Positions 33,123 through 41,424 of a stretch of DNA of 64,000 bases are shown piece after piece. A model generated the notes under the pieces. The model was given only the letters and a program-made list of their open reading frames with translations, did no database searches and was not told the origin of the DNA. The position numbers and the translations under genes are program-made. Position 1 is the first letter of the stretch. Each line of letters opens with the position of its first letter. Where the stretch lies: contig NZ_CP016540.2 in NCBI RefSeq assembly GCF_001186155.3, positions 1,838,001 through 1,902,000 on the forward strand. Reading direction: 5' to 3'. The stretch is from Planococcus versutus (GTDB taxonomy: Bacteria; Bacillota; Bacilli; Bacillales_A; Planococcaceae).

Positions 33123-33396
33123 TAAGTTTTTTACGTTTATTTTATTATTGATAGATACTCTTACTTCTTTGAGTATAACAGTCTCTCTAGTAATTTAAAA
33201 AATAAACATGAAGAGTAAAAAGCCATCGCATTTTTCAGCGAATGGCTCTTTTGAGTTTGCTCTTTTTAGTGTTTCATCTATATCCTTATCTACTTCTCAC
33301 TGATCTTCTGGTGCTACATTGGCAAATAGCATCGCTATTAAATAAAACTTAGTTACTCTATGTTCGGTAAAGCTTTTTTACGAAAAGAGACACCTT
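33123..33396. other. intergenic region with a terminator
   Basis: A hairpin with arms AAAAGCCAT (33217-33225) and ATGGCTCTTTT (33242-33252) lies between the cupin gene and cls and probably ends the sdhB-cupin transcript. Nothing else is seen. Confidence 0.5.
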
Positions 33397-33711
33397 CTAT
33401 TCTTCTGCAAGTACAACATAAACGGTCATCGATGTAGTTCCTGTATTTTCTATACTAATTGTTTGATGAGGATTGCAGTGTATGACGTCTCCCGAATGAA
33501 TAGTAGACTGTACCTCATCTAAATAACATACACCTTCTCCTTCGACTACAAATACGTATGCATTTTTATGAGGATGTCCGTGTTTAGGTAATGTTTGTCC
33601 TGGCAGAAAGTTAAAAACAATGAGTTTGCTTTTATCTTCGTTGAATAAAATATTTTTAGCTAACTTTTTTTCATCATATAATTGAAGGTCTTCCAGTTTT
33701 TTTATAGTCAT
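33397..33711 (-). CDS. cupin domain protein, 104 residues
   Basis: A single small cupin barrel. Metal ligands are probably in LPKHGHPHKNAYVFVVEGEG (motif 1) and GDVIHCNPHQTISIENTG (motif 2). Small cupins bind metals or sense ligands; the role is unknown. GGAGCG precedes the ATG. It follows sdhB after 34 bases on the same strand, so they share a transcript. Confidence 0.82.
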   Translation of the reverse strand: MTIKKLEDLQLYDEKKLAKNILFNEDKSKLIVFNFLPGQTLPKHGHPHKNAYVFVVEGEGVCYLDEVQSTIHSGDVIHCNPHQTISIENTGTTSMTVYVVLAEE

Positions 33712-33745
33712 AATTTACGCTCCATTCTTTTTTTGTTTGTTGCAT

Positions 33746-34516
33746 TTATTCAACCATTCGGTCACTACCAAAAAAATTGCGGAACATTTGAACTGTCGTA
33801 TCACGATTCATCGCTGAAATAGAAGTTGTTAATGGAATTCCTTTCGGACAGCTTTCCACACAGTTTTGAGCCATTCCACAAAGTTGTATACCGCCTGGTC
33901 CCATAAGTAAATTTAAACGGACATCTTTATTCATAGCACCTGTTGGATGGGCGTTCATTAAACGGACTTGTGATATAGGTGCCGCGCCAATAAAATCTGA
34001 TTTGTCATTGACGTTCGGACAGGCTTCTAAACAAACACCACACGTCATACATTTCGATAACTCATATGCCCATTGTCGCTTGCGTTCTGGCATACGGGGC
34101 CCTTCTCCTAAATCATGAGTTCCATCTATTGGAATCCAAGCTTTTAATTGCTTCAAAGTATCGAACATTGTACTGCGGTCAACGATTAAATCACGCACGA
34201 CCGGAAACGTCTTCATTGGCTGCAGTTTTATCGGTTGTTCTAATTGATCAACTAATGCAGTACAGGACTGACGTGCAATGCCATTAATGACCATTGAACA
34301 AGCTCCACATACTTCTTCTAGACAATTCATGTCCCATGTAACAGGTGTCGTTTTTTGACCGTCTCTATTTATAGGATTACGTCTAATCTCCATTAAAGCA
34401 GAAATCACATTCATATTCATCACATATGGCAATTCGAATTTTTCCCAATACGAATCTTCTTCTGGAGAATTTCTCCGCTCAATTTCAAAAACTACTGTTT
34501 TAGCTGCTTCTCCCAT
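33746..34516 (-). CDS. sdhB: succinate dehydrogenase/fumarate reductase iron-sulfur subunit
   Basis: The 256 residues carry all three iron-sulfur clusters. [2Fe-2S] is CLEEVCGACSMVINGIARQSC-like (Cys in CLEEVCGAC and RQSC), [4Fe-4S] is CMTCGVCLEACP and [3Fe-4S] is CGMAQNCVESCP. In the complex it passes electrons from the flavoprotein SdhA to quinone via SdhC. No sdhC or sdhA lies next to it: upstream is non-coding and then a divergent small gene. It is thus an orphan here, either a second copy or separated from its operon. The ribosome site AAGGA is ten bases from the ATG. Confidence 0.92.
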   Translation of the reverse strand: MGEAAKTVVFEIERRNSPEEDSYWEKFELPYVMNMNVISALMEIRRNPINRDGQKTTPVTWDMNCLEEVCGACSMVINGIARQSCTALVDQLEQPIKLQPMKTFPVVRDLIVDRSTMFDTLKQLKAWIPIDGTHDLGEGPRMPERKRQWAYELSKCMTCGVCLEACPNVNDKSDFIGAAPISQVRLMNAHPTGAMNKDVRLNLLMGPGGIQLCGMAQNCVESCPKGIPLTTSISAMNRDTTVQMFRNFFGSDRMVE

Positions 34517-34710
34517 AACGCATCAGTCCTTTCTCTATTCATTAGGTGGTGTATAAAGACCACGATGATTAAAATGGCTCAATCTAACCATAGCATAATT
34601 TATCAGAAAATTCATAAAATATGCTATACTAAAAGAAACAACTACTACTGTCACTCGATTTTTTTAATTCTATTGCTGCTTATTAGAAAAAAAGAAAGGA
34701 GTGGTTAAAA

Positions 34711-34902
34711 ATGAAAAATCAACATTTAACAGCTCTTGAACGTTTTAATGCTATCGACCAAATGATTAATGAAGGATTAGGCAGTGGTTCTATTAATCCT
34801 AGCTATACAGAAGCACATTTAAGATTAAAAGAAAAACAAGAAGAGCAATTACGTGCCGCTTTGCAGCAACAGCAACCTCCAGAAGAAATGAATACGATGT
34901 AG
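34711..34902 (+). CDS. small INPxYTEAHL-motif protein, 63 residues (copy 2)
   Basis: The core IDQMINEGLGSGSINPSYTE then AHLRLKEK is nearly the same as in the gene at 23070. A Gln-rich tail follows (QLRAALQQQQPPEEM). AAGAAAGGAGTGG precedes the ATG; TATACT at 34625 may be its -10, with ATAGCATA/TATGCTAT inverted arms around the promoter. It is a single-gene unit with its own terminator. The function is unknown. Confidence 0.75.
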   Translation: MKNQHLTALERFNAIDQMINEGLGSGSINPSYTEAHLRLKEKQEEQLRAALQQQQPPEEMNTM

Positions 34903-34921
34903 TTTGTTAGTTGTAACTAAC

Positions 34922-34959
34922 AAAAGAGTACTAACCCGCAATGGATTAGTACTCTTTTT
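34922..34959 (+). terminator. terminator of small gene copy 2
   Basis: AAAAGAGTACTAA and TTAGTACTCTTTT pair around 11 bases and end in T. Confidence 0.85.
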
Positions 34960-35028
34960 ACTCACTGATGAACATCAGCATTTTTTTAAGAAAAGATGAA
35001 CTGATGTTAATTCTGATTAGTATGCGCG

Positions 35029-35238
35029 ATGGCTCTATCCTTGCTAAAGGAAAAGGCAACAATGAAAAATGTCTATACAACAAGTGTGATGCAAGATCTG
35101 ATTGATGAATCTCCTTTTGCTTATAAATCCATACAAGAAATTATCACCCATACAAAAGAGACAATTGATGTTCTGTTTATTTTAAAGCCGGTTTATAATT
35201 TCAAGACGCCTGAATATCAATCTCAGCAAAGAAAATAA
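35029..35238 (+). pseudogene. C-terminal remnant of an RtcB-like RNA ligase
   Basis: The 69 codons include MQDLIDESPFAYKSIQEIIT followed by HTKETIDVLFILKPVYNFKT. The (L)xDExPxAYKxxxEV...TVxVxxxLKPxxNxK pattern is the usual C-terminus of RtcB ligases, which seal tRNA and mRNA 3'-phosphate ends. The catalytic body, with its His/Cys manganese site, is missing upstream. No good ribosome site is seen. It is best read as a deletion remnant; a free-standing small protein is less likely. Confidence 0.6.
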
Positions 35239-35240
35239 TA

Positions 35241-35291
35241 AAAAGAGCTATCTCCAAAAGTCATATCACATGATCTTTGAGACAGCTCTTT
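35241..35291. terminator. terminator, similar to the one at 47984
   Basis: AAAAGAGCT...TCTC pairs with GAGACAGCTCTTTT. Its sequence resembles the terminator at 47984-48036 (shared AAAGTCAT and GAGACAGCTCTTT), so both may derive from one ancestral element. It ends mntA on the minus strand. Confidence 0.8.
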
Positions 35292-35300
35292 TATTGATAA

Positions 35301-36239
35301 TTAGTCGGTCAATCCTTTAAGAATTGTATCAATATTCCACTTCATCATTTTGATATACGTATCTCCATCTTCTCCTGGCTTACCAATCGAATCAGTAAAT
35401 ACTTTTCCTTTGATAGCCATACCTGTTTCTCTTGCTACGGTTTCCATACTTCGGGCATCGATACTTGTTTCTAAAAACAACCCTTGAATTTGTTGATCAT
35501 TTATTTTGTCTACAACTTGTGTAATTTGTGCTGGTGTTCCTTGATTTTCTTGATTGATTTCCCAAATGTACGCTGCTTCAAAGTCGTACGCTTTGCTAAA
35601 GTACTTAAATGCACCTTCACTCGTTACGAAAATACGTTTTTCTTTTGGTATTTTGCTATATTGTTCAATGGCTTCTTGGTGAAGAGCTTCTAGCTGTTCA
35701 AGGTATTCTTTCGCATTTTTTTCGTATTCTTCTTTATGTTCTGGATCTACTTCAATCAACGCATCTCTTGCATTTTCTGTATATTTAATACCGTTTTGAA
35801 TATCTAACCATGCATGAGGATCTTCTTCTCCTTCTTTTCCTTCAGTTGTCAAAAACATCGGTTCAACACCTTCGCTCATCTTATAAACAGGTGCTGAATC
35901 TCCACTTTTACCAGCAGTACTCAATAGTTTTTCAAACCATGAGTTACCTGCTTCTAAATTTAAGCCGTTATAGAAAACTATATCCGCGTCGGTTGTTTTT
36001 TGAACGTCGAGTGGTAAGGTTTCGTATTCATGAGGGTTAGATCCAATAGGAGCTAAACTGTGAAGTTCGATCTTGTCACCGCCCACATTTTTGACGATAT
36101 CATAAAGAATTGAGTACGTGGTTATAACCTGCAACTTATCTTCACTAGTATCTTTTTCACTACTATCGGTGTTTGAACACCCTGCTAAAATGACAAACAA
36201 AGTCAAACTCATTATAAAAAACTTACTCCTTTTGCGCAT
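35301..36239 (-). CDS. mntA: manganese-type ABC transporter binding lipoprotein
   Basis: A 312-residue cluster A-I metal-binding lipoprotein (lipobox LAGC, Cys21). The four ligands are visible: His70 in SNPHEYE, His142 in DPHAWLD, Glu208 in TSEGAF and Asp283 in FTDSIG. The His-His-Glu-Asp set marks the Mn/Fe group (PsaA, MntA, SitA), not the Zn group, and there is no His-rich loop. AAGGAGAG precedes the ATG. It is the third gene of the ATPase-permease-binding protein operon. Confidence 0.92.
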   Translation of the reverse strand: MRKRSKFFIMSLTLFVILAGCSNTDSSEKDTSEDKLQVITTYSILYDIVKNVGGDKIELHSLAPIGSNPHEYETLPLDVQKTTDADIVFYNGLNLEAGNSWFEKLLSTAGKSGDSAPVYKMSEGVEPMFLTTEGKEGEEDPHAWLDIQNGIKYTENARDALIEVDPEHKEEYEKNAKEYLEQLEALHQEAIEQYSKIPKEKRIFVTSEGAFKYFSKAYDFEAAYIWEINQENQGTPAQITQVVDKINDQQIQGLFLETSIDARSMETVARETGMAIKGKVFTDSIGKPGEDGDTYIKMMKWNIDTILKGLTD

Positions 36240-36264
36240 GTATACTCTCCTTTTTTGTTTAAAT

Positions 36265-37122
36265 TTAATTTGCTAATTGTTTTTTTCTCTTCGTACTTAT
36301 TTTGCGCCATAAAATCCCTTGTTTTGGTGAAAAGAGAAACGCTATCACAAACAAAGTTGTTGCAGCAAGTACAATCGTTGCACCTGATGCCAAATTATAA
36401 GTAAAGCTGAAGTACAATCCGATTACAGCTGCACTAGCACCTATTGAAGCTGACAAGAAAATCATTGTTGATAGACGATCTGTCAAAAGATAAGCAGTTG
36501 CCGCAGGTGTAATTAGCATAGCAACTACTAATATGATGCCGACCGTTTGAAGTGATGCGACAGTAACCATTGTTAGTAACGTCATTAAAAAATAATGGAT
36601 CAGTCTTACTGGAAGTCCGTAAACTTGTGCCATTGTTTCATCAAAAGAAGTTACAAGTAATTCTTTATAGAATACATATACAGACACTAATACTATTACC
36701 CCGATAGTTAATGTAATCCACATATCTGAAGGTCTTACGGCTAATACGTTTCCAAATAAAATATGATAGAGATCTGTACTACTTTCAAGTACAGTTATAA
36801 GAATGACCCCTAAGGCAAATGCAGCAGAAAACACAATACCAATCGATGTGTCTTGTTTAATGCGGCTGTTTTGACTAACAAAACCAATACCGATCGCTGT
36901 TAACACGCCTGTAAATACGGCTCCGAAAAAAAAGTTGATGCCAAGTGCGTAAGAAATTGCGACTCCTGGTAATACTGCGTGTGAAATTGCATCGCCCATA
37001 AGTGCCATTCCTCTTAAAATAATAAAACACCCAATGACTCCACAAACAACACCTACCATGACGGATGTCAGCAAGGCTTTTTGCAAAAAGTCATATTCAA
37101 TCAATCCATCAATAAATGCCAT
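36265..37122 (-). CDS. mntC: manganese-type ABC transporter permease
   Basis: A 285-residue membrane permease with about eight hydrophobic segments. The stretch IILRGMALMGDAISHAVLPG is the conserved coupling region of the ABC-3 (ZnuB/MntC) family. It forms the membrane channel for the ion delivered by the lipoprotein. Its ATG overlaps the ATPase stop by one base (TAATG), so the two are translationally coupled. Confidence 0.92.
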   Translation of the reverse strand: MAFIDGLIEYDFLQKALLTSVMVGVVCGVIGCFIILRGMALMGDAISHAVLPGVAISYALGINFFFGAVFTGVLTAIGIGFVSQNSRIKQDTSIGIVFSAAFALGVILITVLESSTDLYHILFGNVLAVRPSDMWITLTIGVIVLVSVYVFYKELLVTSFDETMAQVYGLPVRLIHYFLMTLLTMVTVASLQTVGIILVVAMLITPAATAYLLTDRLSTMIFLSASIGASAAVIGLYFSFTYNLASGATIVLAATTLFVIAFLFSPKQGILWRKISTKRKKQLAN

Positions 37123-37865
37123 TATCCATTCACCCCAACTTCAAATAAAAATGACAATTCACTTTCATAAGCTTGTCGCATAACTTCTGGACGCAATACT
37201 TGCTGAGGATTGCCAAACTGAATCACATGCTTGTTCAGCAAGAGCAACTCATCAAAATATTCGTTTGCTTTACTTAAATCATGATGCACAACTACCACTG
37301 TTTTGCCTTGATCACGCAAGTCTTTTAACAGCTTAACAATCATTTCTTCACTAGATACGTCAATTCCAACAAATGGTTCGTCTAAAAAGAAAATATCTGC
37401 TTTTTGTGCGAGTGCTCTTGCAAGAAATACACGCTGTTGTTGACCTCCCGATAGCTCACCAATTTGACGATTTGAGAACTCTTCCATCCCCACTTTTTTC
37501 AAACATTCATAAGCCCATTCTTTGTCTTTTTTCTTTGGACGCTTAAAGATGCCTAAATTCGGATAAGTACCGATTAATACCGCATCAAGAACATGAATTG
37601 GAAAATCCCAGTCGTATTGATTTCTTTGTGGGACATAAGCAATTCGTTTCCGATTTTCTTTTAATGTCCCACCGAATATTTCAATACTTCCTTTATCGAC
37701 TGATACAAGATTTAGTAATGCTTTTAATAGCGTTGATTTGCCCGCACCGTTGGGCCCAATAATTCCTAATACTTTTCCTTGTTCGAGTGTTAAGTCAATT
37801 GCTTCAATTGCAGTTCTACCAAAATAAGAGACATGTATATTTTTTATTTTAAGTGCAGGAACCAT
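37122..37865 (-). CDS. mntB: manganese-type ABC transporter ATP-binding protein
   Basis: A 247-residue ABC ATPase: Walker A GPNGAGKS, signature LSGGQQQRVFLARAL, Walker B IFFLDEPFVGID and switch His in VVVHHDL. It powers uptake through the permease. GGAGGGG precedes the ATG. It is the first gene of the operon; an MntR-like inverted repeat lies about 40 bases upstream, which fits control by manganese. Confidence 0.92.
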   Translation of the reverse strand: MVPALKIKNIHVSYFGRTAIEAIDLTLEQGKVLGIIGPNGAGKSTLLKALLNLVSVDKGSIEIFGGTLKENRKRIAYVPQRNQYDWDFPIHVLDAVLIGTYPNLGIFKRPKKKDKEWAYECLKKVGMEEFSNRQIGELSGGQQQRVFLARALAQKADIFFLDEPFVGIDVSSEEMIVKLLKDLRDQGKTVVVVHHDLSKANEYFDELLLLNKHVIQFGNPQQVLRPEVMRQAYESELSFLFEVGVNG

Positions 37866-38284
37866 TTTACTTCCCCTCCGCCATTTATTTTCCGATGTGA
37901 AATGTCTTTCCTTCGGGAAACTTTTCTTTAGTTTATACTGTCCCTACATAAATGTAAATAGAAAAGGATATAAAATGGATTATTTATTTTTTCGAAATTC
38001 CTTTTTAAAAAATTAAAAATAGCTAGCTACTCTTTTTCAGCTCTACTTAAGAATAATTTCTTACGTTTCATAAGAATTTCAGTAACTAAAAATACACAGC
38101 AGTGTTTAAAATTAGTGCCTTAATACTTTTCGGGAAACTACTTTAATGTTAAAGTAGTTTCTGGGAGTTGTTCGTATTTTTAGAAGGAAATCATTCTTTC
38201 GTTTTTTTATAGTTGCCTGAGTAAATCTATATGTATATTCCGTACTTCTTAAAAGTAGGAAACTAGAATCGAGGCGTAAACTAA
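37866..38284. other. divergent intergenic region with two inverted repeats
   Basis: It lies between mntB and the MarR gene. It contains the MntR-like site (37906-37921) and a 28-base palindrome (38134-38161) with arms GAAACTACTTTAA and TTAAAGTAGTTTC. The second may be the MarR operator or a hairpin. No gene is seen. Confidence 0.5.
37906..37921 (-). promoter_or_regulatory. MntR-like operator upstream of mntB
   Basis: CTTTCCTTCGGGAAAC contains perfect TTTCC/GGAAA arms around four bases. It resembles the DtxR/MntR operator form seen before manganese uptake genes in Bacillus. A TATAAA -10-like hexamer lies just upstream on the minus strand. Confidence 0.45.
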
Positions 38285-38716
38285 TTGGAGACAGAAAATT
38301 TATTTAAACTTATTCATACAGTAGAAGCTATTACGAATAAAGCTATTATTATCTGGAATGATAGTTTTCCTTACAATTTGAGCGTTTCTTCTATACTAGT
38401 TTTAAGTGAATTAGAGCGAAATGGTCCTCAAAATCAAATGAAACTAGCAAATTTACTCGGCTTTACTGGTGGCGCCTTAACAAATATTGCGACAAAATTA
38501 ATCAAACTTGAACTTGCTATTCGGACATTCAATGAGCTCGATCGCAGACAAGTACTATTGAAAATCACACCATCAGGAATAAGTTTACTCGAAAAAGCAC
38601 AAGAATTAGGAAAACGGCAGCATATGGACATGTTCCAAGTATTGGATGAAGATGAAATTGCGCAATACTTATCCATTAACGAAAAGTTGTTAAAAAGCTT
38701 AACAACAAAAAAATAA
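38285..38716 (+). CDS. MarR family transcriptional regulator
   Basis: A 143-residue winged-helix protein. The recognition part is NQMKLANLLGFTGGALTNIA followed by the wing AIRTFNELDRRQVLLKITPSG (the DxR-type wing of MarR). The start is a TTG preceded by GAGGCG. It lies 19 bases before an SDR gene on the same strand, so it probably regulates that operon. The ligand is unknown. Confidence 0.85.
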   Translation: METENLFKLIHTVEAITNKAIIIWNDSFPYNLSVSSILVLSELERNGPQNQMKLANLLGFTGGALTNIATKLIKLELAIRTFNELDRRQVLLKITPSGISLLEKAQELGKRQHMDMFQVLDEDEIAQYLSINEKLLKSLTTKK

Positions 38717-38735
38717 TTCTATAGGAGAGATACAG

Positions 38736-39536
38736 ATGAAACGAGTTCAAGAGAAAGTAGCATTAATAACAGGAGGAGCTTCTGGCATTGGCTTTTCAAC
38801 AGCAAGGCTTTTAGCGAAAGAAGGCGCAAAAGTAGTTATTGCCGACTTTAATACAGAAGGTGCTAAAGAGGCTGCAACTAAAATTCGAGATGAAGGTGGA
38901 GAAGCTTCAAGTGTCTTTTTGGATGCGTCGAAAGAAGCTTCTATCAAAGAAGCCGTTGAATTTACTGTAAAACAATATGGAACGCTTACCGTTCTATTTA
39001 ATAACGTTGGGTTAACAAATCTAAAAAAAGACTTAGATATTGTCCATATGGATTTAGATGAATGGGATCGACTTATGAATGTAAATTTGAAAAGTGTGCT
39101 TTTAGGTAGCCGCTTTGCTATTCCGCATATGATCAAAGCAGGTGGTGGGTCAATCATCAATACCGCTTCAATGGCAGGGTTTACAGGAGATGTCGTCCGT
39201 TCTGCTTACGGAGCTTCAAAAGCAGCTGTTGTGAACTTAACGAGATACACTGCTACTCAGTATGGTAAAGACAAAATTCGATGTAACGGTATAGCTCCAG
39301 GTTTAATCTTAACACCCGCTGCTAAAAGTAACTTATCAACTGAAGTACTGGCGATTTTTGAAAAGTATAATGCACTTCCCTATCATGGCGAAGCGGATGA
39401 CATCGGTTATACCGCACTTTTCCTTGCTTCTGATGAATCTAAATTTATTACTGGACAAACAATTCAAGTTGAAGGCGGACATTATATTGCAAATCCGACT
39501 GCACCTGACTTTAAAGCTTTATCAGAACAAGCTTAG
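38736..39536 (+). CDS. short-chain dehydrogenase/reductase
   Basis: A 266-residue classical SDR. The cofactor motif is TGGASGIG, then NNVG, catalytic Ser in NTASMAGF and YGASK (Tyr-x3-Lys). Asp in VIADFN after the second strand suggests NAD(H). AGGAGAG precedes the ATG. It is cotranscribed with the MarR gene. The substrate is unknown. Confidence 0.88.
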   Translation: MKRVQEKVALITGGASGIGFSTARLLAKEGAKVVIADFNTEGAKEAATKIRDEGGEASSVFLDASKEASIKEAVEFTVKQYGTLTVLFNNVGLTNLKKDLDIVHMDLDEWDRLMNVNLKSVLLGSRFAIPHMIKAGGGSIINTASMAGFTGDVVRSAYGASKAAVVNLTRYTATQYGKDKIRCNGIAPGLILTPAAKSNLSTEVLAIFEKYNALPYHGEADDIGYTALFLASDESKFITGQTIQVEGGHYIANPTAPDFKALSEQA

Positions 39537-39616
39537 TAGGTCAATTGAAATAAAATAGCGTTGAAGATTATACTTCCAATAATAAATTAGAGAATGAATA
39601 ATAAATATTGACAAAT

Positions 39617-39673
39617 AAAAACTCTTCCATTTAATTGTAGAAATTTCCTACGCATTAAATGAAAGAGTTTTTT
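39617..39673. terminator. bidirectional terminator
   Basis: AAAACTCTTCCATTTAAT pairs with ATTAAATGAAAGAGTTTT with one mismatch, then T. It serves the SDR gene and the converging surface protein gene. Confidence 0.8.
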
Positions 39674-39737
39674 AAAAGTTAAAATAATACTATTCTACTA
39701 ACTTTAACACTCTATTTAGCTTTTTTGTTCCTTCTAC

Positions 39738-41099
39738 TTACTGCTTACGCGTGCGAACTGCTACTGCTGTAGTCAATGCTGCTAGCATTAAGCCTGCAAG
39801 TACCCACATCAATGGGAATGATCCGGTATCGGACATGCCGCCCATGCCTGTTTTCGGCATTTCAGATGGCATTTCTGTTGCGTTAAATTGATCTGGGAAT
39901 TGATCCACTATCGCTGCAGACAAGCCAGCTGCTGGCATTTGCATATGCGCATACGCCTCGCGAAGTGAACTGTACGCTGCGTCATAATCGCCCGCTACAT
40001 ACGAATCAAATGACGCCAGTAGTTGCCCAACGTGTGCAGTTAAGCCTTCTTCAAGTGCTGCTGCAGGAACGCGTCCTTCCGTTGCTGCGTCTAAGAATGC
40101 TGCTTGGTCTACGATATACTGATCAAGCTCTGCACGTGCTTGTTCTTGTCCTTCTTTGTTGCCTTCACCGGTTGCCGTTACGTAATCGACGAAGTAACCA
40201 ATGTGTGACTTCCATGTTTCTTCAAACTGCATTCCGGCTTCCTCGCCGTAAACAGATCCTACTGCTGCACTTAAGTCATCAGCGTTCGCTAAAAGTGCGC
40301 CGGCTGCTTGGTCAAAACTTTCTGCACCGTCAGCACCGTCTTGCATCGCCATAACCGCAAGTCCTGCATGTTCTGTGAACGTTGTGTTCAATGTTGCACG
40401 TAGATCAATAGCTGGTGTATCGGCACTTGTGTTGTCAAATTTGTCCGGGAATTGAGTGGTGATCGCAACTGACAAGCTTTCGGCAAACATGCTCATGTGT
40501 TGAATCGATTCACGTTCTAATGAATACGCTTTTTCAAAATCACCTGCTACATACGCGTCAAACGCCATGATCAACTGATCGACGTGCATGTCCAAACCTT
40601 CTTGAACCGCCGCTGCTGGTAAAAGTCCGCCTGTTGCGGTATCAAAGAATTTCGATTGTTCCACTTTGTATTTTTCTAGTTCCGCTAACGCTTGGTCTTT
40701 GCCTTCTTGGTTGTCTTCAGCGGTCGCTGTGACGTAATCGACGAAATAGCCAATGTGCGATTTCCAAATTTCATCAAACTGTGCAGCGCCTTCGTCGCCA
40801 TAAACCGATCCAACGGCCGCAGACAAGTCGTCAGCGTTCGCTAGTAACGCACCGGCTGCTTGGTCGAAATCTTCAGCGCCATCGACGCCTTTACGCATCG
40901 CTTCAACTGCTAAGAACGCATGCTCCGTTAAAGTCGTATCTAGTGCAATGCGCAATTCCGCCGCAGGTGTTGCGGTGCTCATGTCCATTGCAGATTCGCT
41001 TGTCGGCGTTGTGCCTCCGTGGCTGTCTGCAAGTGCTGCTGTTGGTACAAGTAATGCTAGGCTAAGGGGTAAGGCTAAAAGTACTTTGTTTAATTTCAT
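39738..41099 (-). CDS. surface protein with two 184-residue His-containing repeats and MPKTG-like C-terminus
   Basis: A 453-residue exported protein (signal MKLNKVLLALPLSLALLVPT). Two repeats, about 46-218 and 230-402, align without gaps at an offset of 184. Invariant His residues are 60/244, 115/299, 172/356 and 201/385, the last in HMxM. FDQAAGALLANADDLSAAVG is almost identical in both. The C-terminus has MPKTG, a hydrophobic helix and RTRKQ, a sorting-signal-like anchor. The helices suggest paired four-helix bundles; metal or heme binding is inference. A lipoprotein with cupredoxin halves is encoded divergently. Confidence 0.8.
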   Translation of the reverse strand: MKLNKVLLALPLSLALLVPTAALADSHGGTTPTSESAMDMSTATPAAELRIALDTTLTEHAFLAVEAMRKGVDGAEDFDQAAGALLANADDLSAAVGSVYGDEGAAQFDEIWKSHIGYFVDYVTATAEDNQEGKDQALAELEKYKVEQSKFFDTATGGLLPAAAVQEGLDMHVDQLIMAFDAYVAGDFEKAYSLERESIQHMSMFAESLSVAITTQFPDKFDNTSADTPAIDLRATLNTTFTEHAGLAVMAMQDGADGAESFDQAAGALLANADDLSAAVGSVYGEEAGMQFEETWKSHIGYFVDYVTATGEGNKEGQEQARAELDQYIVDQAAFLDAATEGRVPAAALEEGLTAHVGQLLASFDSYVAGDYDAAYSSLREAYAHMQMPAAGLSAAIVDQFPDQFNATEMPSEMPKTGMGGMSDTGSFPLMWVLAGLMLAALTTAVAVRTRKQ

Positions 41100-41424
41100 C
41101 TAAAATCGCTCCCTTTTCTCGTTTTTTTTCGTTATACAGGCATAACGCAAAAGGAATTATTTTAGATCACTTTTTTAAAAATTAATTTAATGCGTTGAAT
41201 AGATTCAATAAAGAATCTGTAAAGCATTAGCAGATAAGCTCTCAAGTGATTGACAATAAACTAAATCGTTACTTAAGTGAAAAAAAGCAGATTTTCTTTC
41301 GATTTATATAGAAGAAGATATTTAGTATATTTTCGTATACGCTTAAACTTTTTTTATTAAAAGTAATCTAATCTCTCTTTGTGCACGTTCTGTAAGCAAG
41401 AACTAAAAATGAGGAGGAACTATT
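41100..41424. other. divergent intergenic region, AT-rich
   Basis: It separates the repeat surface protein and the cupredoxin lipoprotein. A TTGAATAGATTCAA palindrome at 41195-41208 resembles the FNR-like boxes but has no -10 at the expected distance. Nothing else stands out. Confidence 0.4.

Noticed and set aside
34591..34626. ATAGCATA/TATGCTAT as a strong operator
   Set aside because: The arms are short, far apart and AT-rich; they overlap a promoter but could arise by chance.
41195..41208. TTGAATAGATTCAA as a further FNR-like box
   Set aside because: It has no -10 at the 22-base distance for either divergent gene, and one or two matches to TTGA-N6-TCAA are expected by chance in an AT-rich window.
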